Shown here: piece after piece, positions 33,665-43,826 of the stretch
Position numbering within the stretch: position 1 is the first letter of the stretch
Layout of the letters: every line of letters begins with the position of its first letter
NCBI GenBank assembly: GCA_030625885.1
Contig: DAOUPZ010000026.1
Coordinates: 1-44,626, forward strand
Direction of reading: 5' to 3'
Length of the DNA: 44,626 nt
Source of the DNA: Clostridia bacterium
GTDB taxonomy: Bacteria; Bacillota; DAOUPZ01
Notes under the pieces: model-generated
What the model saw: the letters and a program-made list of their open reading frames with translations, nothing else
Database searches by the model: none
What the model was told of the DNA's origin: nothing
Translations under genes and position numbers: made by a program

Positions 33665-33911
33665 TAGGAATGGTTATGCTTCCAGACACCTTCTAAGCTA
33701 AAGAAATTTTTGTAATTTAGAAAGATGTTACTTATGAAGTAGGAGGGTAATACTTGATAGGATTGAGGCCATGGACGCGATAAGCTGTCTTTCAGCATAA
33801 CCATTCCTAATGGCGTGTTTTGGGCTTTGGACTTAAGTTTTTGCGTTCCTCTTTCAGTAGTTGTAAACTGGACCTTTCCGCTGAAAAACGGCGTTAGTCG
33901 TTTTTCTTATA
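33665..33911 (+). ncRNA. Repeated two-domain structured element, copy B (candidate RNA)
   Basis: TAGGAATGGTTATGCT (33665-33680) pairs over 16 bases with AGCATAACCATTCCTA (33794-33809). Relative to copy A the fifth base of each arm has changed together (T-A to A-T). Flanking conserved strings TCCAGACAC, AAGCTAA and CTGTCTT are shared with copy A while the roughly 90-base middle has diverged. Domain 2 (33851-33911) keeps CTTTCAG, an inner CAGT/ACTG hairpin replacing the GC-rich one, CTTTCC, GCTGAAA and the TTTTTCTTATA tail. It lies between birA and the DegS-like gene; the remainder of the gap shows nothing else. Confidence 0.5.
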
Positions 33912-33979
33912 GGGATTTTGGCCTATATCATATTTGGAATATAGTAAAAATTAATTACTTAACATAAGAAGGATAATTT

Positions 33980-35221
33980 ATGCATTTTGTCGAAAGATTT
34001 GATGAAAAGGATGAAAATGTAAAATACAAAGGCAGGGAAAAAATGAACCATAAATCTATTGATATTTTCCAGTTGGATGAAATTATTAAGAATACGATTC
34101 AGTCCATACAAGAGGGTAAGAAACAAATTTTTGAGATTTCAGAGGGTGTTCGAGAAGAATATCAAACGATTGAAGCTCAATTACAACAAATAAAAAATCG
34201 TACCAAAGAAATTATTAGTAAAGTTGATGAACTAGAAAAGATGGATAAAATTGCGCGGCAAGAGTTGATGCGTGTTAGTCGTCATTTTGGGGAACATAGT
34301 GAACAATACATTCATGCTGCTTATATGAAGGCGCAAAATACCAGATTAGAATTAGTTGTAATGAATGAAAAGGAATATCAGTTGCGTAAAGATCGTGATG
34401 AATTAGAACAACGGTTGTGCCGTTTGAAAGATATGATGGAAAAAGCGGATGGACTAACCAGTAAAGTAGGAATGGCCATTGAACTTTTATCGGGAAACTT
34501 GAATAATTTTTCCGTTCAATTGGAGAATTTTCAACAGCGCCAACAGTTGGCTATGGGTGTTATCAAGGCTCAAGAAGATGAAAGGAAAAGGATTGCTAGA
34601 GAAGTGCATGATGGACCCGCACAATCCATGGCAAATGTGGTCATACGTGCTGAAATTTGTGAAAAGTTACTGGATTCCGATGTTGAGATGACCCGAGAAG
34701 AGCTAAAAAGATTGAAAGTGATGGTCCGGGATAGTTTAAAAGATGTAAGGCGTATTATTTTTGATTTGCGTCCGATGACTTTGGATGATTTAGGCATTGT
34801 TCCCGCTTTAGAAAGGATAGTAGATCATTTTATAAAGAATACAGGCGTTGATACACGATTTGTTGTTTTAGGGGGGGCGTCCCGTGTAAACCCCGGGGTT
34901 GAAGTGACGGTTTTTCGCTTGGTTCAGGAAGCTTTGAATAATGTTGAAAAACATGCGCAAGCGGAACATGTAAAGATTAAAATGGAATTTAATAAAGACA
35001 AAATTGGGATTGTCATTGAGGATGATGGAAAAGGATTTGATGAAAAGGAAATTAAAGACAAAATTAATACAAAAGAACATTATGGTCTTTTAGGAATGAA
35101 GGAACGGTTAAATCTTCTAAACGGTACGTGCAATATTAATTCTATTATAGGGAGAGGTACAAAATTAATGGTATCAATACCATTGCATCAGGACAAGGAG
35201 GTTATTAAATGGAATCCATAA
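33980..35221 (+). CDS. degS: DegS-like sensor histidine kinase
   Basis: A 413-residue soluble kinase matching DegS in order: an N-terminal coiled-coil sensor (about 30-200), the HisKA_3 dimerisation region with DERKRIAREVHDGPAQSMANV (phospho-His in EVHDG), RRIIFDLRPMTLDDLG, and the HATPase domain (EALNNVEKHA, DDGKGFD, HYGLLGMKERL). No membrane segment. It should phosphorylate the DegU-like regulator that overlaps it. ATG 33980 has AAGAAGGA at 6-base spacing; ATG 34043 better matches the length of B. subtilis DegS, so the first 21 residues are uncertain. Confidence 0.9.
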   Translation: MHFVERFDEKDENVKYKGREKMNHKSIDIFQLDEIIKNTIQSIQEGKKQIFEISEGVREEYQTIEAQLQQIKNRTKEIISKVDELEKMDKIARQELMRVSRHFGEHSEQYIHAAYMKAQNTRLELVVMNEKEYQLRKDRDELEQRLCRLKDMMEKADGLTSKVGMAIELLSGNLNNFSVQLENFQQRQQLAMGVIKAQEDERKRIAREVHDGPAQSMANVVIRAEICEKLLDSDVEMTREELKRLKVMVRDSLKDVRRIIFDLRPMTLDDLGIVPALERIVDHFIKNTGVDTRFVVLGGASRVNPGVEVTVFRLVQEALNNVEKHAQAEHVKIKMEFNKDKIGIVIEDDGKGFDEKEIKDKINTKEHYGLLGMKERLNLLNGTCNINSIIGRGTKLMVSIPLHQDKEVIKWNP

Positions 35222-35877
35222 AAGTAGTAGTCGTAGATGATCACACTTTATTAAGGGAAGGTTTGTGCCGGATTCTTAATATGGAAGAGGATATTTCTGT
35301 TATTGGGGAAGCAGAAAATGGACATGAGGCGATTGAGAAGGCATGCAAGCTAAAACCGGATATCATTTTGATGGATATTAATATGCCTGACATGAATGGG
35401 ATTGATGCTACTAGAAAAATCAAAGAAAATTTTCCGAATATTAAAATTGTGGGGTTAACGCTTCATGATGATGACCAATATGTATTTGAGATGGTTAGGG
35501 CAGGGGCTAATGGTTATGTATTAAAAGACGTGGAGTCCCAAGAACTCATTGAGACCATTCGTAAAGTGAATAAAGGGGAATCTATGATGACGGCTCGTAT
35601 AACTTCTAAACTGCTAGAAGAGTTTAACCGTTTGTCTTCACGGAAGAACGAGAGAGATAAACGAGACGAACTGTTGCCGCAACTGACGCAAAGGGAAAAA
35701 GAGATTCTTTGTTTGATTGCACGGGGTATGAGCAATCGTCAGATTGCAGCTGAATTGTATATTAGTGAGAAGACGGTTAAGAATCACATTAGCAGCCTTT
35801 TTCGTAAAGTTGACGTTTCTGATAGAACACAGGCTGCATTGTTAGCAATCAAAATAGGACTCGTTGAATTAAAATAA
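35209..35877 (+). CDS. degU: NarL/FixJ-type response regulator, DegU-like
   Basis: A 222-residue regulator with receiver domain (acidic pocket Asp10/Asp11, phospho-acceptor Asp56 in LMDINMP, YVLKD lysine) and C-terminal LuxR helix-turn-helix (LTQREKEILCLIARGMSNRQ, then EKTVKNHISSLFRKVDV). The start overlaps the degS-like gene by 13 bases with AAGGAGG upstream, so the two are coupled. Targets are unknown; in Bacillus DegU controls exoenzymes, motility and competence. Confidence 0.93.
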   Translation: MESIKVVVVDDHTLLREGLCRILNMEEDISVIGEAENGHEAIEKACKLKPDIILMDINMPDMNGIDATRKIKENFPNIKIVGLTLHDDDQYVFEMVRAGANGYVLKDVESQELIETIRKVNKGESMMTARITSKLLEEFNRLSSRKNERDKRDELLPQLTQREKEILCLIARGMSNRQIAAELYISEKTVKNHISSLFRKVDVSDRTQAALLAIKIGLVELK

Positions 35878-35907
35878 TAATAATTGAACAACCTGGAGGT
35901 TGTTAGT

Positions 35908-36492
35908 ATGATATATAATCAGGAAATGACAGAATTAGAGACTGGATGCAGAAACTATTTCATCGAACAAGATAAAAAGATTGTGTTTGGTGAAGGAAAT
36001 GTGAAGGCAAACCTTATGCTGGTGGGGGAAGCGCCCGGGAGGCAAGAGATCGAGCAAGGCAGACCTTTTGTAGGACAAGCAGGGAAAAACTTGGATGAGT
36101 TTTTGCAGCTGTTAAATATTGAAAGAGATGATATTTATATTACGAATGCTGTTAAGTTTAGACCTGCTAAGATTAATCCCAAGACCAATCGTTTAATTAA
36201 TCGACCGCCATCTAAATTAGAGATAAACGATAGCAAGGCATTTTTAATAGGGCAAATTAAAATAATTGCTCCACAAATTATTGTAACATTGGGGAATGTA
36301 CCGATGCGCGTCATCTTAGATAATGAAAAGCTAAATATTGGAGATTTACATGGAACAGTGCAAAATATTCATATTGATAATATTTCATATCTAGTATTTC
36401 CGCTCTATCACCCGGCAAGTATTATTTATAAGAGGGCTTTAAGGGCTGTGTATGAAGAAGATTTATTAAAGCTAAAGGCTATTATTTCTTAG
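35908..36492 (+). CDS. Family 4-like uracil-DNA glycosylase lacking most cluster cysteines
   Basis: A 194-residue protein of the UDG superfamily: KIVFGEGNVKANLMLVGEAP with GEAPG motif 1, RPFVGQAGKNLDEF, and YHPAS as motif 2. Of the four cysteines that ligate [4Fe-4S] in family 4, only one counterpart remains (Cys14); the KCRP cysteine is Phe84 and the cysteine near position 110 is absent (NDSKAFL). It may have uracil-excision activity without a cluster or another base specificity. ATG 35908 follows TGGAGG by 8 bases, better than TTG 35884. It lies 30 bases after the degU-like gene and 55 bases before a cluster-bearing paralogue. Confidence 0.8.
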   Translation: MIYNQEMTELETGCRNYFIEQDKKIVFGEGNVKANLMLVGEAPGRQEIEQGRPFVGQAGKNLDEFLQLLNIERDDIYITNAVKFRPAKINPKTNRLINRPPSKLEINDSKAFLIGQIKIIAPQIIVTLGNVPMRVILDNEKLNIGDLHGTVQNIHIDNISYLVFPLYHPASIIYKRALRAVYEEDLLKLKAIIS

Positions 36493-36547
36493 AATTGAGA
36501 ATGAGCAACTGATATCAGAGAACTAGGATAAAGAAGGTTGATTGCTT

Positions 36548-37114
36548 ATGTTGGGATGGCAAACGTTATATCAAACGTGCTTAGAATGTAAACGATGCCC
36601 ATTGGGGCAGAATAGGAATAATATGGTTTTTGGGGAAGGGAATCTTCAAGCGGATTTAATGTTTATCGGAGAAGCGCCTGGCCGAGATGAAGATATGACA
36701 GGACATCCTTTTGTTGGAAGAGCAGGACAATTGTTAGACAAAGCGTTACTGGCGCTTGAATTGACACGTCAGGAGCATTATTATATCACGAATATTTGTA
36801 AATGCCGACCACAAAATAACCGTGTGCCTTTGGAGGAAGAAGCGCAACTATGCTTACCTTTTTTACGAAATCAGTTTGCGCTGATTAAGCCTAGGATCAT
36901 TGTTTGTTTGGGAGCTACGGCTATGAAGTATGTTATTGATAGAGAGGCGCGGATATCCAAGATTAGAGGGCAGTGGCGTGAATGTAAAGGCGTTCATATG
37001 ATGGCAACATTTCATCCGGCAGCATTGCTGAGGGATGAGAATAAAAAGAGAGTATTCTGGGAAGATTTAAAGCAAGTAAAGCACAAATATGTTGAGTTAA
37101 CGGGCGAGAAATAA
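36548..37114 (+). CDS. Family 4 uracil-DNA glycosylase ([4Fe-4S])
   Basis: A 188-residue UDGa. Cluster candidates are Cys14 and Cys17 (CLECKRCPL, with Cys11 nearby), Cys86 (KCRPQNNR) and Cys102 (AQLCLPFL). Motif 1 is GEAPGRDED (41-49) and motif 2 FHPAALLR. It removes uracil from DNA for base excision repair. ATG 36548 is used; the in-frame TTG 36542 is closer to AAGAAGG and cannot be excluded. Confidence 0.9.
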   Translation: MLGWQTLYQTCLECKRCPLGQNRNNMVFGEGNLQADLMFIGEAPGRDEDMTGHPFVGRAGQLLDKALLALELTRQEHYYITNICKCRPQNNRVPLEEEAQLCLPFLRNQFALIKPRIIVCLGATAMKYVIDREARISKIRGQWRECKGVHMMATFHPAALLRDENKKRVFWEDLKQVKHKYVELTGEK

Positions 37115-37198
37115 TCATGAAAATCTTCTTGTTTATATATAAAAAATATGTTAATATTTCTTTATAATATATAGTAATGTACAATATTTAGGAATAGT

Positions 37199-38746
<1,548 letters not shown>

Positions 38747-38762
38747 TTCTATCAATATGATG

Positions 38763-38791
38763 TTGACATAGTATACTTCCTATGGTATACT
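38763..38791 (+). promoter_or_regulatory. Strong sigma-A promoter of the tRNA cluster
   Basis: A perfect TTGACA (38763-38768), 17-base spacer, TATACT (38786-38791), 17 bases before the first tRNA. Confidence 0.88.
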
Positions 38792-38807
38792 AATTCTTGC
38801 ATTACTC

Positions 38808-38896
38808 GGAGGGGTGTCCGAGTGGTTTAAGGAGCTGGTCTTGAAAACCAGTGACTCTGCAAGGAGCCGTGGGTTCGAATCCCACCTCCTCCGCCA
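38808..38896 (+). tRNA. tRNA-Ser(TGA)
   Basis: The acceptor GGAGGGG/CTCCTCC, encoded CCA, anticodon arm CTGGT-CTTGAAA-ACCAG (anticodon TGA), long variable arm and GGTTCGAATCC T-loop; 89 bases. Confidence 0.96.
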
Positions 38897-38916
38897 ATAA
38901 TAATGCAAAAGGTTTT

Positions 38917-39010
38917 GGAGAGATGGCCGAGTAGGTCGAAGGCGCTCGCCTGCTAAGCGAGTAAGCGGTTTCAAGCTGCTTCGGGGGTTCGAATCCCCCT
39001 CTCTCCGCCA
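38917..39010 (+). tRNA. tRNA-Ser(GCT)
   Basis: Acceptor GGAGAGA/TCTCTCC, encoded CCA, anticodon arm CTCGC-CTGCTAA-GCGAG (anticodon GCT), long variable arm; 94 bases. Confidence 0.96.
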
Positions 39011-39032
39011 TTAAAAAAGTTTATACATTGTT

Positions 39033-39109
39033 GCGCCCGTAGCTCAATTGGATAGAGTGCCTGACTACGGATCAGGAGGTTGGAGGTTCGAACCCTCTCG
39101 GGCGTACCA
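39033..39109 (+). tRNA. tRNA-Arg(ACG)
   Basis: Acceptor GCGCCCG/CGGGCGT, encoded CCA, anticodon arm CCTGA-CTACGGA-TCAGG (anticodon ACG); 77 bases. A34 of this tRNA is the substrate of TadA, encoded 164 bases downstream. Confidence 0.96.
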
Positions 39110-39170
39110 TTTTTATTTTTGTTATATTAGATTTACACTTAATTTTTAAAGCATAACTATGATGTAGTAT

Positions 39171-39247
39171 GTGCCCGTAGCTCAGGCGGATAGAGCAACG
39201 GTTTCCTAAACCGTGTGCCGGTGGTTCGAGTCCACTCGGGCGCACCA
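39171..39247 (+). tRNA. tRNA-Arg(CCT)
   Basis: Acceptor GTGCCCG/CGGGCGC, encoded CCA, anticodon arm ACGGT-TTCCTAA-ACCGT (anticodon CCT); 77 bases. Confidence 0.96.
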
Positions 39248-39272
39248 TTCTGTTTAGCACGGGTGATGATAT

Positions 39273-39737
39273 ATGCAGTATAGTCACTATATGCGAATAG
39301 CAATAGAGGAAGCAAGACAGGCACTTGCTGAAGATGAAGTTCCTGTTGGTGCTGTTATTGTTTGCCAAGATCAAGTGATTGCTAGAGCGCATAATCACCG
39401 TGAAGCCTGGCAGGATCCTACTGCTCATGCAGAATTGTTGGCAATAAAGCAAGCAGCAAATGTTTTAGGGACATGGCGACTGCTAGATGCTAGTTTGTAT
39501 GTTACGCTAGAGCCCTGTGCTATGTGTGCAGGAGCGATTGTATTGGCTCGCATTAAGACTTTGGTATTTGGTGCCAGAGATCCTAAAGCAGGAGCAACAG
39601 GTTCCGTATTGAATATTGTACAGCATTCTGCTTTGAATCATGAAGTAGAGATTGTTGAAGGTATTTTAAAAGACGAGTGCTCAGAGATGTTGCAATCTTT
39701 CTTCAAAAAAATACGGCAACGTAATAAAAAGAAATAG
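39273..39737 (+). CDS. tadA: tRNA-specific adenosine deaminase
   Basis: A 154-residue cytidine/deoxycytidylate deaminase-fold protein. The zinc and catalytic residues are His52 and Glu54 (HAE) and Cys82/Cys85 (PCAMC). It deaminates A34 to inosine in tRNA-Arg(ACG). The gene is embedded in the tRNA cluster, 25 bases after tRNA-Arg(CCT) and 14 bases before tRNA-Ser(CGA), so it probably shares the tRNA transcript. ATG 39273 has a weak GGGTGATG site; no better start. Confidence 0.95.
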   Translation: MQYSHYMRIAIEEARQALAEDEVPVGAVIVCQDQVIARAHNHREAWQDPTAHAELLAIKQAANVLGTWRLLDASLYVTLEPCAMCAGAIVLARIKTLVFGARDPKAGATGSVLNIVQHSALNHEVEIVEGILKDECSEMLQSFFKKIRQRNKKK

Positions 39738-39751
39738 TAAAGATTTTGGAG

Positions 39752-39843
39752 GGAGAGATGGCCGAGCCTGGTTGATGGCGCTCGCCTCGAAAGCGAGTGG
39801 GCAGGTAACTGTCTCGTGAGTTCGAATCTCACTCTCTCCGCCA
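39752..39843 (+). tRNA. tRNA-Ser(CGA)
   Basis: Acceptor GGAGAGA/TCTCTCC, encoded CCA, anticodon arm CTCGC-CTCGAAA-GCGAG (anticodon CGA), long variable arm; 92 bases. Confidence 0.96.
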
Positions 39844-39906
39844 TATGAGAGTGTACTATTGACGAATAAAGTTCATATTATTTTATATGTTTGAGGCAAT
39901 ATCTAC

Positions 39907-39997
39907 GGAGAGATGTCCGAGTTGGCTTAAGGAGCACGCCTGGAAAGCGTGTGGGTGGGAAACTGCCTCGGGGGTTCGAATCCCCCTCTCTCCGCCA
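39907..39997 (+). tRNA. tRNA-Ser(GGA)
   Basis: Acceptor GGAGAGA/TCTCTCC, encoded CCA, anticodon arm CACGC-CTGGAAA-GCGTG (anticodon GGA), long variable arm; 91 bases. Confidence 0.96.
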
Positions 39998-40100
39998 TTT
40001 TTATAGTTCATAGCTATAGCTGATTGTTCATAGGAATGATAATATAATCATTTTATGCACCATGAGCTATGCACTATGAACTTTAATTTTTATTTACTTT

Positions 40101-40369
40101 GTTGTGCTAGACGGGGAGGTAGCGGTGCCCTGTAACCCGCAATCCGCTATAGCGGGGTTGAATTCCTACTAGCGGTTTTCTTTCTTTAGGGTCTGGCTTT
40201 GGTAGGTAGCGTTGAAGATTGGGTCCTACGCAACGAGAATTCGTGAACTCCGTCAGGCCTGGAAAGGAGCAGCGGTAAGCGAACCCTTTCGTGTGCCGTG
40301 GGAGTGCCTGATCTGAGTCAACCGCTGAGGTAACGCTTAGGGGGAGATAATCAAAGGTAGGTGCACAAC
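40101..40369 (+). ncRNA. ffs: Signal recognition particle RNA, large (Alu-containing) type
   Basis: About 269 bases closed by GTTGTGC (40101-40107) and GCACAAC (40363-40369). The Ffh-binding helix 8 is recognisable as GTCAGGCCTGGAAAGGAGCA followed by GCGGTAAGCG (from 40254), and the 5' and 3' portions give the Alu domain as in Bacillus scRNA. Ends are set by the closing stem and may be off by a few bases. Confidence 0.9.
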
Positions 40370-40380
40370 TTAATCTTTAG

Positions 40381-40411
40381 AAAAGTTCTACTTAAGGTAG
40401 AACTTTTTTTT
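40381..40411 (+). terminator. Terminator of ffs
   Basis: Perfect 11-bp stem AAAAGTTCTAC/GTAGAACTTTT, loop TTAAG, T run. Confidence 0.93.
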
Positions 40412-40493
40412 ATAGAAATTCGAAGGCTAAAGAAGTAGTTAGGGAATAGGAGTTAGCAGTTAGGAAAAGATAATAAGAAGCGAGGTGAAATGG

Positions 40494-42152
40494 ATGGCTT
40501 ATTTAGCTTTATACCGTCAATGGCGTCCTCAGTGTTTTTCAGATGTGGTAGGCCAAGGGCACGTTGTAAAAACGCTGAAAAATGAATTAGAGCAAGGACG
40601 CATTGCTCATGCCTATTTGTTTTATGGTCCACGCGGAACAGGAAAAACGAGTATGGCAAAAATTCTGGCCAAGTCTTTAAACTGTATTCATCCATTAGCT
40701 GGGGAGCCATGTAATGAATGTGAATTATGTGAGCGAATTACCAAAGGCTATGCGCCGGATGTTATGGAAATCGATGCCGCTTCTAATCGAGGTATTGATG
40801 AAATACGAGAATTGAGGGAAAAGATTAAATTTGCACCTGCAGAAGGAAAGTATAAAGTTTATATTATTGATGAAGTACATATGATGACAACAGAGGCGTT
40901 TAATGCGTTGCTTAAAACATTGGAGGAACCTCCTGCGCATGTGGTTTTTATATTAGCGACCACAGAGCCTCATAAACTGCCTGCAACAATTTTGTCGCGG
41001 TGTCAAAGATTTGATTTTCATAGATTATCTATCTGTGAGATGACAGAACGTTTAAAAGAGATTGTTTCGCATCAAAATGTGGTCATCGATCCTGCAGCCC
41101 TTTCCATGATTGCGCGTGCTGCAGAAGGGGGGATGCGTGATGCACTGTCCCTTTTAGATCAATGTATTGCTATAGGAGAGGGAGAAATTTCGTTATTAGA
41201 TGTTGAAGCTATTTTGGGTCGGGTAAGTGAGACAGTATTTTTTGATTTACTGCAGGCTATTATTAATGATACACCTCGTGTTGGTCTGGAAAGGATTCAA
41301 CAGTTATATGACGAGGGGAAAGATTTGGCATATTTTCTTCAAGGATTAACAATGCACATTAGAAACTTATTAATAACAAAAACTTGTCAAGATGCCAACG
41401 GATTAGTGGAAGGTGATCTGGATTATTTAGAACATTTAAAAAACCAAGGTGATGCATTGTCACAAGAACAACTTTTGCAAATGTTAACCATTTTGGGTCA
41501 AGCGCGTTCTGAAATGAAATGGACGATGCAGGCGCGTATTTTGTTAGAGACCACATTCATAAAATTAAGTCAAATTTTACAAATGATCGATTCTAAAGTG
41601 TTGTTGGAACGTATCGAAGGCTTGGAAAAAGCGATAAAAAATCGTCCGTCTATAAAGGAAGAGTCTAATAATGAAAGTGATAAGCGTTCTGTGTTAAAAG
41701 GAAAAACGATGTCGAGTGAAGTAGATCATGTAAATTTGATTGCCCAAAATACAAAGCATACCAATGGTCCTGAAGTATTATCTGAATTTATAAAACCTGA
41801 GCAATGGGAAGAAGTTTTGCGTGTTATTAAGCAGGAACACATATTGACGCATGCCTGGTTGGTTGAAGGTAAGCCAGAGAAGTTAGAAGGCGATAAACTT
41901 ACCATTGTTTTTGATAAAAAATACACTTTCCATAAAGAAAATATTGAAAAACCAGAAAGCTGTGCTATTATTGAAAAAGCAGTAGAAAAAGTACTGCATA
42001 AGAAAATAAAAGTGCATAGCATGCTAGAGAAAGAAGAAAACACACAGATAAAAAAGATGGATGTTATTAAAAAGGATCCTTTGGTTAAAGAGGCACTAGA
42101 GCTATTTGGTGGAGAAATTATTGACATACGGCATGAACAGGAAGAAGGATAA
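40494..42152 (+). CDS. dnaX: DNA polymerase III subunits gamma/tau
   Basis: A 552-residue clamp-loader ATPase. It opens MAYLALYRQWRPQCFSDVVG, has Walker A GPRGTGKT (45-52), the four-cysteine zinc module Cys64/73/76/79, DEVHM (126-130) and the GMRDALSLLDQ sensor region; the C-terminal third is a variable tau domain. ATG 40494 with GAGG upstream fits the family N-terminus better than GTG 40485. I did not see an obvious A-run frameshift site for gamma production, but did not examine this exhaustively. First of dnaX-ybaB-recR. Confidence 0.95.
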   Translation: MAYLALYRQWRPQCFSDVVGQGHVVKTLKNELEQGRIAHAYLFYGPRGTGKTSMAKILAKSLNCIHPLAGEPCNECELCERITKGYAPDVMEIDAASNRGIDEIRELREKIKFAPAEGKYKVYIIDEVHMMTTEAFNALLKTLEEPPAHVVFILATTEPHKLPATILSRCQRFDFHRLSICEMTERLKEIVSHQNVVIDPAALSMIARAAEGGMRDALSLLDQCIAIGEGEISLLDVEAILGRVSETVFFDLLQAIINDTPRVGLERIQQLYDEGKDLAYFLQGLTMHIRNLLITKTCQDANGLVEGDLDYLEHLKNQGDALSQEQLLQMLTILGQARSEMKWTMQARILLETTFIKLSQILQMIDSKVLLERIEGLEKAIKNRPSIKEESNNESDKRSVLKGKTMSSEVDHVNLIAQNTKHTNGPEVLSEFIKPEQWEEVLRVIKQEHILTHAWLVEGKPEKLEGDKLTIVFDKKYTFHKENIEKPESCAIIEKAVEKVLHKKIKVHSMLEKEENTQIKKMDVIKKDPLVKEALELFGGEIIDIRHEQEEG

Positions 42153-42216
42153 TCGTAATATTTTGAGAATATATTATAATATATGGTTTAGAAATAAATT
42201 TTAGGAGGAATATGAT

Positions 42217-42528
42217 ATGGCAAATATGAATAAAATGCTCAAGCAAGCTCAGAAAATGCAGGCAGAAATTATGAAAGTTCAGCAAGAAGCAGAGAAAGAG
42301 ACAGCAGAAGCGACAACGGGCGGCGGCATGGTTAAAGCTGTTGCTAATGGAAAACAACAAGTTGTAGAAATCAAAATTGATCCTCAAGTGGTTGATCCTG
42401 ATGATGTAGAAATGCTGGAAGATCTTATTTTGGCAGCTGTTTCAGAAGCGCAGCGTAAGGCATTGGAAGCTGTAGAAGCAAAGATGAGTAAAATAACAGG
42501 TGGTATGAATATACCGGGAATGTTTTAA
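42217..42528 (+). CDS. ybaB: YbaB/EbfC nucleoid-associated protein
   Basis: A 103-residue YbaB/EbfC homologue: MANMNKMLKQAQKMQAEIMK, GGGMVKAVANGKQQVVEIKI and the C-terminal EAQRKALEA helix followed by a glycine/proline tail MNIPGMF. It binds DNA as a tweezer-like dimer; its role is not well defined. TAGGAGGA precedes ATG. Its position between dnaX and recR is conserved across bacteria. Confidence 0.95.
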   Translation: MANMNKMLKQAQKMQAEIMKVQQEAEKETAEATTGGGMVKAVANGKQQVVEIKIDPQVVDPDDVEMLEDLILAAVSEAQRKALEAVEAKMSKITGGMNIPGMF

Positions 42529-42609
42529 TTGTTTAGGCATATGAAAGAAAATAGACGAGTATACTGATTTGTTATTTTTTTGAATGTGCCTTAGGAAGAA
42601 GGGATTGTC

Positions 42610-43209
42610 ATGCACTATTATGCACAACCGGTAGCTCGACTTGTCGAAGAGTTGATGAAATTACCTAGTATAGGTCCTAAAACGGCCCAAAGGCTTGCTT
42701 TCTTTATTTTGCATCAAACACATGAAGAGGCTAAGTCCTTGGCGGAGGCTATTATAGAAGCAAAGGAAAAAATAAAATATTGTTCGATTTGCAGCAATTT
42801 GACAGAAATGGATCTATGTGATATCTGCAGGGATCAAAGTAGAGATCAAACCATTATATGTGTTGTAGAAGAACCTAAAGATGTGATTGCAATGGAAAGA
42901 ACTCGGCAATTTAATGGATTATATCATGTTTTGCAGGGTGCTATTTCTCCAATGGATGGTGTTGGACCGGAAGACCTTCGGATTAAAGAGCTTTTAGAAC
43001 GTATAAATGACGGTCGTATTGAAGAAGTTATTTTAGCAACTGATCCAACGATTGAGGGAGAAGCAACAGCGATGTACTTATCGCAGTTAATTAAGCCCTT
43101 GAATATTAAGGCTACAAGAATCGCTAGCGGCCTTCCTGTTGGAGGAGATTTAGAATACGCGGATGAAGTAACACTTTCTAGAGCGCTTGAAGGAAGACGG
43201 GAACTGTAG
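42610..43209 (+). CDS. recR: Recombination protein RecR
   Basis: A 199-residue RecR with the N-terminal helix-hairpin-helix ([17 protein letters not shown]), zinc finger Cys58, Cys61, Cys70 and Cys73, and the Toprim domain ([29 protein letters not shown]). With RecO/RecF it loads RecA at gaps. ATG 42610 follows GAAGGG at short spacing. Co-directional with dnaX and ybaB. Confidence 0.96.
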   Translation: MHYYAQPVARLVEELMKLPSIGPKTAQRLAFFILHQTHEEAKSLAEAIIEAKEKIKYCSICSNLTEMDLCDICRDQSRDQTIICVVEEPKDVIAMERTRQFNGLYHVLQGAISPMDGVGPEDLRIKELLERINDGRIEEVILATDPTIEGEATAMYLSQLIKPLNIKATRIASGLPVGGDLEYADEVTLSRALEGRREL

Positions 43210-43292
43210 ATTATTTCTTCTTTTGGATGTATGGAATTTGCGTTTATGGAAATACTATCCATAAACACGAATCCTAAAGAGGAGAGATGAAT

Positions 43293-43640
43293 ATGAAAAT
43301 AGGGGTATTTAAGCAGCGTTTATTGGAAATGATGGGAAAAGCATTTATAAAAGAAGAAGGACAACCTTTTAGACACTGTTCCGAAGAACAGCTTTTGATT
43401 TCTTATATTCGAAAAGCACATCAGGAATGGTTGCATGCGAGTAAGTACTTTAATGCCATTACTGATCCGGATTTGGTGGATTATGCAACGTTATCTATCA
43501 AAGCTGCAGAAAAGAAGTATGTATATTTATTAAAAAAAGCCCGGGAAATGAATTTAACACAGGAAGTACAAGTGAAACAAAATCCAGATAGGGATCTAGA
43601 GCAACCCATTAAAATGGATTTTCATTTAAAGAGCAGTTAA
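43293..43640 (+). CDS. DUF2508 (YaaL-like) protein
   Basis: A 115-residue helical protein; ISYIRKAHQEWLHASKYFNA and VDYATLSIKAAEKKYVYLLKKA match YaaL/DUF2508, which in Firmicutes lies between recR and bofA. Function unknown. ATG 43293 is preferred over ATG 43287 because GAGGAG would sit almost on the latter. The N-terminal 30 residues are longer than I recall for B. subtilis YaaL (about 74 residues), as is the C-terminal tail. Confidence 0.85.
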   Translation: MKIGVFKQRLLEMMGKAFIKEEGQPFRHCSEEQLLISYIRKAHQEWLHASKYFNAITDPDLVDYATLSIKAAEKKYVYLLKKAREMNLTQEVQVKQNPDRDLEQPIKMDFHLKSS

Positions 43641-43658
43641 TTTTATATAAAATCAAAA

Positions 43659-43696
43659 CCGTGCCTAGTGGATACCTTTCTAGGCATGTTTTTTTT
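43659..43696 (+). terminator. Terminator after the DUF2508 gene
   Basis: GTGCCTAG/CTAGGCAT stem around an 11-base loop, then a run of eight T after a G. Confidence 0.8.
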
Positions 43697-43826
43697 GAAC
43701 ATGCATATATTTATGATATAAAGTAAAGAGAGTAAAGGCAAAGTGGCAGTTGATAAATGATGAAGAGGAGCAAGCTTTTGCTAACTGTTAACAACGGTAG
43801 AGAAGCTTAATTAGGAGGAATATACT

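Noticed and set aside
38780-39011. Minus-strand frames across the tRNA genes
   Set aside because: They are antisense reads of tRNA genes; such frames are a known artefact of tRNA arrays and lack ribosome sites.
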